Below, in pieces: positions 36,016-44,091 of a DNA stretch of 53,975 nucleotides. The stretch is from an uncultured Lachnospiraceae bacterium. Its GTDB lineage: Bacteria > Bacillota > Clostridia > Lachnospirales > Lachnospiraceae. The stretch spans positions 1 through 53,975 of the forward strand of contig CAMIYN010000006.1 of NCBI GenBank assembly GCA_946403075.1, in the 5' to 3' direction. The position numbers and the translations under genes were made by a program. Each line of letters starts with the position of its first letter. Position 1 is the stretch's first letter. A model generated the notes under the pieces. It was not told the origin of the DNA. It saw only the letters and a list, made by a program, of their open reading frames with translations, and made no database searches.

Positions 36016-38241
36016 TCATTCTATCTTTATATCAATATCACCTCTATTGTATATTTCTATATTATTTTCAACATCTAACTTATTTACTATCCATCCTCTA
36101 TTTATACACTTATTAAAAAATTCTTCAATTCTATTTACTCCAAACATTTCTTTCAAAGTTATAACGACACCAAAATTCATACCTTTACCTTTTTTGACAC
36201 CAAGTCTTTCAGCACACTTTAAGCTTAATCCCCAAAGTTCTGTATATGCCTTTCGTGGTATTTTTCTTTCAGTTATTTTGTCATATATATGTTTTACATT
36301 GTCCCACTTTCTATATAAATCTCTTGCTTCTTTTTCGCTTGCATATCCTTCTTCTTCCATTTGGATATTATTGTTTATTGACCTAATTTTATTTTCTCTT
36401 GTCATCCTACCAAAATGTAAATCAAGTTCAGTGGCAGTATAATCTACTCCTTGATTTCTATCACAATATGGAAAATATACAAGTGTTGCTCGTGCAAAAT
36501 ATGGAAAATCCTTTTCATTGTTTTGTGGTATAGGTAACTCATATGTGTAAGTTTCAAATTCCTCAATCGGCCCATGTATTATAAATTTTATCTCGTCATC
36601 TGATGAGCTAACAATCTCATTTATGTCTATAGGTACAATTCCGTATCCTTTTTTATTCTTGTTTTTATAATCAAATTCCCATTTTACAGTGGCATCAATA
36701 AGCATTGCTTTTGCTACTTCTTTTGTTAAACGCATTTTATAAATCAAAAATGCTATTTTTCTAGTTATCCAAGGTGCTGCAAAAGAAGTGCCAGCTACCA
36801 TCGCTTCCCCTAAAGGCTCACAAACTCGTATTTTCTCATTTTTGTCTCCACCATAATAACTTACATCTGGTTTCATAAAAAATGATAACACTGGCCCACT
36901 TCTTGTATATGTTGCAGGGTTATTATCAAAATCCACAGAATTAACCACTATTGAGTTTAATGAATCAGCTGGCGAACCTATTTTTTCCACATTTCCTTCC
37001 TTATTTGTACCAGCTACCACGAAAATCACCCCATACTCATATTGTATCATATCAAGTTCTGCCGCCAATGGTGAAATGAAATTCTCTTCAATTTCGTATG
37101 GTGATCCAAGAGATATATTCCATACTTTTATATCTAAATTATTTCTTACTATCTCTCTAATATTTTTCAAAAGAACAAAAGCACTATTTTTACCAGCCTT
37201 TGCTACTTCAAATAGTTTTACTTTAAATCTACCACAATTATCTTGAAGATTATCATTAAAAGATGGACCATCAACTATAATTGAAGATACAGCAGTCCCA
37301 TGTGCTTTATCATCATTTGTTATCTCAATATTCTTACCGAGCATTGGGACTTGGACTTCTGTAACCCAATTTTTAAAATATACATCATTATCAAAAAAAG
37401 TATCTATTACACCGACTACTGGTTCATTTGTAGGTTCAACAATAGTTAATTTTTTTTTATACAATTCATTATTAACTATTGGTGGTATAATACTCATATC
37501 AGGCACAGACATAGCAATCAAAAATGGTGCATTATCCACAATTTTTTCCAAATCAATCTTGCCAAATAAGTATGTGAAATCATCTATTTTATTATTTCTT
37601 GTTATATTTACATTTATTTTTCTTAAAAACTCATCGTTATTAATATTAGTTTCATACAGTGTAACTATTGAATCATTTTTTATATCAGCTTTTGAAAAAT
37701 TATTTATTGTAAACTTTTCTATATAGTTAATGTCAACGATTGCACCCATGAATTTACTTTTAGATAATTTGCTTGAATATTTAAAATCAACTAATTCACC
37801 AACTTTTTTAAGTTCATCTTTATTAATACTTCCATTATAACCATCATTTAAAATTTCTATACATTTTTCTAGTATTTCTATTGTTTTATTTATTGTTTCT
37901 AATGAAACAAAATATGTAAAAACATGTTTTATTTTGCCATCTATTTTTTCAAATCTAGATCCCTTTATACTGCTATTAATATTAGCATTATCTTTTTTCA
38001 AAAGAACTTGCATTCTATTACTTTTTGCTACAATTTTGTTATAATAAACTGTAATAAGAGCCCCTCCAAATCTTGTATCATTCTTCCAATATTCAAGTAT
38101 ACTCTCCAATTCATTTTTAATTCTTTTTATTTTTTCCACATTAACAGGTTTTGATTTTGCAGGTAAAGAAGGCAAACCAAAACCACTACTTTTATGAGAT
38201 CTATGTTGTATTTTGCCACTTAGCATTAATATATTATTCAT
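36016..38241 (-). CDS. ietS: Subtilisin-like (S8) serine protease, IetS-like
   Basis: 741 residues. A ~270-residue N-terminal region without a signal peptide, so cytoplasmic, precedes the protease domain (about 270-505). The catalytic triad is complete: D280 (GVIDTFF), H314 (KAHGTAVSS), S486 (AGTSFAAPW), with oxyanion N413. The C-terminal ~230 residues are unassigned. It overlaps the AAA ATPase gene by 4 bases (ATGA). AAA ATPase plus S8 protease gene pairs are known as IetAS, first described as a plasmid stability/exclusion module and later shown to give phage resistance. Confidence 0.85.
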   Translation of the reverse strand: MNNILMLSGKIQHRSHKSSGFGLPSLPAKSKPVNVEKIKRIKNELESILEYWKNDTRFGGALITVYYNKIVAKSNRMQVLLKKDNANINSSIKGSRFEKIDGKIKHVFTYFVSLETINKTIEILEKCIEILNDGYNGSINKDELKKVGELVDFKYSSKLSKSKFMGAIVDINYIEKFTINNFSKADIKNDSIVTLYETNINNDEFLRKINVNITRNNKIDDFTYLFGKIDLEKIVDNAPFLIAMSVPDMSIIPPIVNNELYKKKLTIVEPTNEPVVGVIDTFFDNDVYFKNWVTEVQVPMLGKNIEITNDDKAHGTAVSSIIVDGPSFNDNLQDNCGRFKVKLFEVAKAGKNSAFVLLKNIREIVRNNLDIKVWNISLGSPYEIEENFISPLAAELDMIQYEYGVIFVVAGTNKEGNVEKIGSPADSLNSIVVNSVDFDNNPATYTRSGPVLSFFMKPDVSYYGGDKNEKIRVCEPLGEAMVAGTSFAAPWITRKIAFLIYKMRLTKEVAKAMLIDATVKWEFDYKNKNKKGYGIVPIDINEIVSSSDDEIKFIIHGPIEEFETYTYELPIPQNNEKDFPYFARATLVYFPYCDRNQGVDYTATELDLHFGRMTRENKIRSINNNIQMEEEGYASEKEARDLYRKWDNVKHIYDKITERKIPRKAYTELWGLSLKCAERLGVKKGKGMNFGVVITLKEMFGVNRIEEFFNKCINRGWIVNKLDVENNIEIYNRGDIDIKIE

Positions 38242-39272
38242 TTATGTTTTACCTTTCTCTCGACTGTACTTTTGGGTATTTTGGTTATAAGCTCTATTTC
38301 TCTTAACGAAAAACCCTGCTCTTTCATCTTTGTAGGCATTGGTTCTTCTTTAAGTAATGTTTTATATAGTTTAACAATATAATCCAGTTCGTCATCGGGA
38401 TTACTAAAAGCTATTGCAGTTTTTATTATATTTTTTAATTCACCTGGCATAGGAATATCTTCCACATTATTTAAAATTTTATTAAGAAGCTTTCTCTCTC
38501 TAACTTGATATTTGCATTTTAATAATAAATTATGAAGTAAATTTCCAGCAACTTCTATTAAATCTTTTTTAGTGTATCTATCAAAATTTACAGAAAAATC
38601 GAATCTTCTAATTAAAGCCTTATCAATTTTGTCATATAAATTAGTTGTAGCAATTATTACAATATCATCATTTATGCTATCCAGTTCTTTCAATAAAGTT
38701 GATGTTGCTCTTCCCATTTCTCTTAAATCATTAGAATTTATCCTATCAAGGGCAAGTGCATCTATCTCATCGAAAAGAATAACCATTTTACTCGGACTTA
38801 TAAAACTATTAATCTCATTAAATAATTTAGAAATATTTTTTTGTGTTTCTCCAAGTTTGCTATCAATAATGCTATTGAAATCGACCGAAAATAATTCTCT
38901 ATCAAGAATTCTTGCTAATTGTTTTGTTGCTTCTGTTTTCCCAGTCCCAGGTTTCCCCTCAAATATAAATTTATTTACACCAATATTATGCTTCACAGCA
39001 TTAACTATCCCCACAATGTCATTCATTATGCATTCTGGCAAATATAAATTTTCATTTTTACTATCTACCTTTTTTAACATTGAAGATACCTGTATATTCA
39101 TCTGTGGCACTAAAACATTGGCATTTGAAACCAGTGCCATCAAATATTGAGCAACCTGTTCTTCGCCATTTTGATCAAACTCATTTGCTATTTCATTTAC
39201 TATCCTATTAAATCCTAGCTCATCATTGTCAACATGATACTTAACCAAATTAATAATATTTTTAATTTTCAT
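38238..39272 (-). CDS. ietA: AAA ATPase, IetA-like partner of the S8 protease
   Basis: 344 residues from the ATG at 39272, which has GAGGGGA ahead of it; an upstream in-frame start would add 24 cysteine-rich residues unlike the family. Walker A EGKPGTGKTEATK (about 105-117), Walker B VILFDEIDA (164-172), sensor ATTN (208-211) and arginine finger at 222/223 are intact. The last ~25 residues (GFSLREIELITKIPKSTVERK) look like a helix-turn-helix. It would unfold or hand substrates to IetS, or restrain it until infection; that role is inferred from the pairing. Confidence 0.85.
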   Translation of the reverse strand: MKIKNIINLVKYHVDNDELGFNRIVNEIANEFDQNGEEQVAQYLMALVSNANVLVPQMNIQVSSMLKKVDSKNENLYLPECIMNDIVGIVNAVKHNIGVNKFIFEGKPGTGKTEATKQLARILDRELFSVDFNSIIDSKLGETQKNISKLFNEINSFISPSKMVILFDEIDALALDRINSNDLREMGRATSTLLKELDSINDDIVIIATTNLYDKIDKALIRRFDFSVNFDRYTKKDLIEVAGNLLHNLLLKCKYQVRERKLLNKILNNVEDIPMPGELKNIIKTAIAFSNPDDELDYIVKLYKTLLKEEPMPTKMKEQGFSLREIELITKIPKSTVERKVKHK

Positions 39273-39290
39273 ATGCTTCCCCTCACTTAA

Positions 39291-39319
39291 TACATACCAT
39301 AAAAAGCAACATTTGTCAA
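39291..39319 (-). promoter_or_regulatory. Promoter of the ietAS-kwaAB operon
   Basis: On the minus strand, consensus TTGACA (39314-39319) and TATGTA (39291-39296), exactly 17 bases apart, about 18 bases before the ietA ATG. It suggests constitutive expression of all four defence genes from one start. Confidence 0.7.
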
Positions 39320-39474
39320 GACAATAAAATAAATTTTGGGACAATTTAGTTCTATTTAATTTATCGTTTCCATAATTAATAGTTTTTATTTAATATAATC
39401 TATATACATTATTTTTACTACAATTTAAACGATCTTATATAAATGATACTTTAAAGCAATAAAAAACTTACAAA

Positions 39475-39669
39475 TCATATATTGATTCTTCTTTCATCTT
39501 TCCACATTACTTCAAGTCTTGCACTATTATGGCATCTTCCACCACTATTATTGACACTTTGCCTTAAACCACAAGGTTTTATCATTTCTAATATTCTTTA
39601 CTTGTATGCTGACTTCCTATGTCACTATGTATTATTGCCACTCTCATTTGTTGATATCTTATATATGTA
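39475..39669 (-). pseudogene. IS3-family transposase remnant (OrfB catalytic end)
   Basis: A decayed piece of an IS150/IS3-type DDE transposase. The minus strand gives IHSDIGSQHTSKEY, matching the family's HSDRGSQYTS, then after stops a RQSVNN..GGRCHNSARLE segment corresponding to QSMSRKGNCWDNAPIE. Internal stops are present and the rest of the element is missing. It fills most of the ~420-base gap between ietA and yoaP; the remainder of the gap holds the ietA promoter and no other gene I can see. Confidence 0.7.
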
Positions 39670-39694
39670 TTTCATAATACTTTCATTTAAAATT

Positions 39695-40450
39695 TTATTT
39701 ACAACACTCTTCTACCAATTTTAAAAACATTTTATCATTCATTCGCTCATGTGTCACATATTTACCATTATAAAATAATGAATAAGTAGTGATAGGAGTT
39801 GGAGCATTCTGTGCCTCTTTTTTATCTTGTAGTTTTATTGCTTTAAATTTAATTTTATTCTTCTTTGCAACTTCTTCTAATATAGGGACATATTTTGCAT
39901 TAAAAGGACATTGATTAGTATAATACAATAAAAACCCTTTATCTTTTACACTTAGTTGCTTCGCACAAGATTTAAATTTTGGTTTTTCTGCATTTTTTTT
40001 CAATGGCAAATACCATAATTCAATACCATTTTCTGTTCTATCTGCCACTTCAAAACCTTTATATTTTAAATACTTTGGATCAGATAAAAATGATTTCTTT
40101 TTTTCTGAAGACAAAATACAAATTCCAATTTTTTTACTACTCTTTGCATCTTTTATACATTCATTAAGTAAATCATTTGAATAACCATGCCCTTTAAACG
40201 AACCAGACACCCATAGACAATCTATGTAAATATAACCTTTCGCACTTATTGGCACCCAAGCATTTTCTGCTTTAATGTATTCAATAAAACATTTTCCTCT
40301 CTCTACACTTTTTAAAAATACTAATCCATCCTTAAGACAAGATTTAATCCACTCTTTTTTTGATACAACTTGTATATCATTATCATTTGATATAGCACAG
40401 CAAATATGCTCTTTTTCAATATTATCTTTAGTAATTTTAATATATTTCAT
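39695..40450 (-). CDS. YoaP-like N-acetyltransferase with thioredoxin-like C-terminal domain
   Basis: 251 residues. N-terminal GNAT acetyltransferase fold (about 1-145, with IDCLWVSGSFKGHGYSNDLLNECIKDAK as the acetyl-CoA segment) and a C-terminal YoaP domain (about 170-251; YTNQCPFNAKYVPILEEVA, TPITTYSLFYNGKYVTHE) with a thioredoxin-like pattern. The substrate is unknown. AGAGGTGG precedes the ATG. Last gene of the long rmlD-led operon, 35 bases after the second ABC gene. Confidence 0.8.
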   Translation of the reverse strand: MKYIKITKDNIEKEHICCAISNDNDIQVVSKKEWIKSCLKDGLVFLKSVERGKCFIEYIKAENAWVPISAKGYIYIDCLWVSGSFKGHGYSNDLLNECIKDAKSSKKIGICILSSEKKKSFLSDPKYLKYKGFEVADRTENGIELWYLPLKKNAEKPKFKSCAKQLSVKDKGFLLYYTNQCPFNAKYVPILEEVAKKNKIKFKAIKLQDKKEAQNAPTPITTYSLFYNGKYVTHERMNDKMFLKLVEECCK

Positions 40451-40485
40451 AAGTCCACCTCTCTATAAATTAAAATTTTATAAAA

Positions 40486-42345
40486 CTACTCTAACTCAAT
40501 ATTTCCATTGTATAAATTATAATATCTTCCCTTTTTACTAAGTAGCTCGTTATGACTACCTCTTTCTACAATCTCTCCATTATCCATTACCATTATTACA
40601 TCACTATTTATTATAGTTGAGAGTCTATGTGCTATTACAAACACCGTCCTATTTTTCATTATTTTATCCATTCCAGTTTGAACCAATTTTTCAGTTCTCG
40701 CATCTATATTTGATGTTGCCTCATCAAGAATTATAAATGGAGGATTTGCTATATATGCTCTTGCTATTGCAAGTAATTGTTTTTGCCCCTGCGATAAATC
40801 CCCTGTGTCTCCATTAATAATAGTGTTATAACCATTTTCCAATTGCTCTATGAAAAAACTTGCATATGTTTCTTTTGCAGCCCTTATGCAGTCTTCATCA
40901 GTTGCATTCAAATTTCCATATCTAATGTTATCAAGAATGCTCCCATGGAACAAATTGACATCTTGTAAAACTATAGCCATCGCCCTTCTCAAATCTTTTT
41001 TATAAATTTTTTTAATATCTATTCCATCATAAGTTATTAATCCACTATCTATATCATAAAATCTATTTATCAAATTTGTGATAGTAGTTTTCCCTGCACC
41101 AGTTTTCCCAACGAGTGCCACCTTTTGTCCTGGTCTCGCATAAATATTAATATCTTTAAGTATAGGTTTATCTTTTTCATATGAAAAATATACATTATTT
41201 ACTTCAATATTTCCTTCTACTTTTATTTTTTCAATACCTCTAACCCAATAGCCATCATTTGACAATCTGTATTCGCCATTATCTACTTCACTCTCTACAT
41301 CAAGCAATTCAAAAATCCTATTTGCACCAGATAAGCTTTGATAAATATATGGAACTTGACTTGAAATATTTGATATCTCTCTCGTGAAATTTTTTGAAAA
41401 ACTCAAAAAACTAACTATCATTCCAAGTGTCAAAGAACCTACACCAAATAAATAAAAATTATTTATATTGTTTACAACAATAAAACCTCCAACTAGTGCC
41501 GATAAAATATAAATCACATTTCCAAAACCATTATTTATAGGCATAAGTATTATGCTCATAGTATCTGCAAGTTTTGCATTTTCCATCCAAATTTTATTTT
41601 TATTATTAAATTCTATTATGTTTCTATTCTCATAAGAAAATAGTTTTACTTCTTTTGCTCCCTTTATCATTTCTTCAACATAGCCATCAAGATTACCTAT
41701 AGCATTTTGAGCTTTTATATTAGAACTTATTGAAATATTACTCAATTTTTTTGTTATAAAAAACATAACTAAAAATGTTGATATAGAAACGAGAGTTAAA
41801 TTTATACTCAAAACGAGCATACTTCCTATAATTGTTATAAATGAAAAAGTAGCCGCAAAACATTGTGGTATAGAATTTGTCAAGCTGTTTCTCATTGTAT
41901 CAAGGTCTAATGTATATCTTGACATTATATCTCCTGTGTCATTTTTATCAAAGTAGGATATAGGAAGTGTCTCCATTTTTTTAAACATTTCCTCTCTTAT
42001 ATCCATCATTATGCTTTCACCAATTCTAACCATCATTATAGAATATATAAAATTACATATTATTCCAATAACCAACAATATTATATAATGAAAAATTGAA
42101 GTATAAAATGGCGAATAATTTATATAGCCATTTGCTTTTTCATTAAGCATTCTAAGGACATGGTCATCTATTAAAATTTTTAGATATAAATTTGTATACA
42201 CTTGTGCAAACATAGATACAACAAAAAATAAAATTACAAACAGTAATCTAAATTTATATTTTATTAGATAACTAAGCATCCTTATAAATGTTCCCTTTTT
42301 TACTGAAACATTTTCATATTTAATTTTATTTCTTTTTCTAATCAT
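40486..42345 (-). CDS. ABC exporter half-transporter with canonical ATPase sites
   Basis: About 619 residues: six membrane helices (about 25-325) then an ATPase domain. Walker A GKTGAGKTTI, signature LSQGQKQLLAIARA, Walker B FIILDEATSNID and switch histidine IAHRLST are all standard. It pairs with the gene before it as a heterodimer. The preferred ATG at 42345 (MIRKRNKIKY) follows AGAAGGA; the gene overlaps its partner by 8 bases. Substrate unknown, likely a lipid, drug or peptide. Confidence 0.9.
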   Translation of the reverse strand: MIRKRNKIKYENVSVKKGTFIRMLSYLIKYKFRLLFVILFFVVSMFAQVYTNLYLKILIDDHVLRMLNEKANGYINYSPFYTSIFHYIILLVIGIICNFIYSIMMVRIGESIMMDIREEMFKKMETLPISYFDKNDTGDIMSRYTLDLDTMRNSLTNSIPQCFAATFSFITIIGSMLVLSINLTLVSISTFLVMFFITKKLSNISISSNIKAQNAIGNLDGYVEEMIKGAKEVKLFSYENRNIIEFNNKNKIWMENAKLADTMSIILMPINNGFGNVIYILSALVGGFIVVNNINNFYLFGVGSLTLGMIVSFLSFSKNFTREISNISSQVPYIYQSLSGANRIFELLDVESEVDNGEYRLSNDGYWVRGIEKIKVEGNIEVNNVYFSYEKDKPILKDINIYARPGQKVALVGKTGAGKTTITNLINRFYDIDSGLITYDGIDIKKIYKKDLRRAMAIVLQDVNLFHGSILDNIRYGNLNATDEDCIRAAKETYASFFIEQLENGYNTIINGDTGDLSQGQKQLLAIARAYIANPPFIILDEATSNIDARTEKLVQTGMDKIMKNRTVFVIAHRLSTIINSDVIMVMDNGEIVERGSHNELLSKKGRYYNLYNGNIELE

Positions 42346-44089
42346 TTTCCTTCTTTGTTTGCAAATCACAAATCTCTCTATATATAGCACAAGTTTTCAT
42401 CAGATTGTCATGTGTATCAAAACCCACAATTTCCCCCATATCAAAAACTATTATTTTATCGCAAGAATTAATAGATGATATTTTTTGAGATATTATAATT
42501 TGTGTGCAATTATTTAATTTTTTATTTATTTCATTAAAAATCTTTTTTTCCGTATTTGTATCAACAGATGCTGTTGCATCATCAAAAATTAATATTTTAG
42601 GTTTTTTAATTATTGCTCTTGCTATACAAATTCTCTGTTTTTGCCCTCCTGAAAAATTAGCACCATCCTGTTCTACTCTTTCATATATTCCATCCGTTTT
42701 TTTCTCTACAAATTCATATGCCATAGAGATTTTTAATGCTTCTTTTATTTCATCTTCACTTGCTAATTCATCACCAAATAAAACATTTGAAGCAATAGTT
42801 CCACTAAATAAAGTATTCTTTTGCATTACCATACCTATACTTTTTCTAAGGACATCCAAATCATATTGTTTTACATTTATGCCACCAATTAGGACTTCCC
42901 CAGAAATCACATCATATAGCCTCGGTATCAAATTTACAAAAGAGCTTTTCCCACTTCCCGTTCCACCGATGATACCTATTTTTTCTCCCTCATTAATCTT
43001 TATATTTATATTAGTTAAAATATTACTTTTTGCTTTATTCTTATATTTAAAATTAACATTTTTAAATTCAATATCAAAATTTTTAATCTCATCAATTTTA
43101 TTATCTATATTTTTTATATCAGGTTCTTCATTAAATACTTCATATAGTCTAACAAGCGACTCAATAGATATGAGTAAGCTAACAGTTAAAAATGCAAGAA
43201 ACATAAGACTTCCTATCATCTGAGCACTATATGTTATTAAACTTACAAGAGAGCCTGTTGTTAATCCCAAATTTATATTATTCCCTGACTCAATTATAGC
43301 CATTGTCCCAAAATATGCAATCACAATATTAATTGTATACATAATAAAATGCATTATTGGAAGCCACATAACAGCAATACTCTCTGCTTTAACAAAATTT
43401 TTAAATATACTTTTTGAAATATTTATAAATTTGTTTTCTTCAAATTTTTCCCTTGAAAATGATTTTACAACCCTAATTCCTCTTATGTTTTCTGATAAAT
43501 TATTATTTAAATCATCCACACTCTTAAAAACTTTTTTAAAAATTGGAAGTGCTGATTTTGCTATAATAAAAAATGACAAAAACACAAAAGGGATTGCGAC
43601 AATTGCATATCTACCAATATAATGAATTTTGCAAGCTGCATATGTAGAAAAAACTACCATCAAAATTGCTCTTATTATACCTCTAATCATTATTTGATAA
43701 GATTGTTTTATATTAATCACATCAGTTGTAGACCTAACTACCAAAGAGCCAACCTTAAACTTATCAATATTTTTGAAAGAAAATGTTTGAATTTTTTTGA
43801 ATATATTTGACCTTAAATTATATGCAAAAATAGTAGATGCTCTAACTGCAAATATGGCACACAGGACACCTGTTGACATTTGACACACTACCAGTACAAA
43901 TAAGACCATTGTAGTATTTTTTATAACTGTAAAATCTCCTACTTCCACACCCTTATCTATTAAACTTGCCATAACAAATGGGATGATAACTTCTGCAGTA
44001 GTTTCTATCGCAACAAAAAATATTGAAAGAAGTGATTCTTTTTTGCAATTTGATAAACTAAGTTTTATTAATTCAAAAATCTTTTTCAA
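42338..44089 (-). CDS. ABC exporter half-transporter with degenerate catalytic site
   Basis: 583 residues: six membrane helices then an ATPase domain with Walker A GGTGSGKSSFVN and signature FSGGQKQRICIARA. The residue after Walker B is Asp (LIFDDATASVD) in place of the catalytic Glu, and the switch His is replaced by Gln (IIISQKISSI). That pattern is typical of the inactive-site subunit of heterodimeric exporters such as TM287/288 or LmrCD. It lies 2 bases after priA. Confidence 0.9.
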   Translation of the reverse strand: MKKIFELIKLSLSNCKKESLLSIFFVAIETTAEVIIPFVMASLIDKGVEVGDFTVIKNTTMVLFVLVVCQMSTGVLCAIFAVRASTIFAYNLRSNIFKKIQTFSFKNIDKFKVGSLVVRSTTDVINIKQSYQIMIRGIIRAILMVVFSTYAACKIHYIGRYAIVAIPFVFLSFFIIAKSALPIFKKVFKSVDDLNNNLSENIRGIRVVKSFSREKFEENKFINISKSIFKNFVKAESIAVMWLPIMHFIMYTINIVIAYFGTMAIIESGNNINLGLTTGSLVSLITYSAQMIGSLMFLAFLTVSLLISIESLVRLYEVFNEEPDIKNIDNKIDEIKNFDIEFKNVNFKYKNKAKSNILTNINIKINEGEKIGIIGGTGSGKSSFVNLIPRLYDVISGEVLIGGINVKQYDLDVLRKSIGMVMQKNTLFSGTIASNVLFGDELASEDEIKEALKISMAYEFVEKKTDGIYERVEQDGANFSGGQKQRICIARAIIKKPKILIFDDATASVDTNTEKKIFNEINKKLNNCTQIIISQKISSINSCDKIIVFDMGEIVGFDTHDNLMKTCAIYREICDLQTKKEND

Positions 44090-44091
44090 AA

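Noticed and set aside
34543..39272. Reading the four genes as CRISPR-linked or toxin-antitoxin only
   Set aside because: No direct-repeat array or cas genes are present in the window, and the protease and ATPase are too large and complete for a simple toxin-antitoxin pair.
39482..39724. An 80-codon plus-strand frame with hydrophobic residues
   Set aside because: It is the mirror of the decayed IS3 transposase on the minus strand; no ribosome site precedes it.
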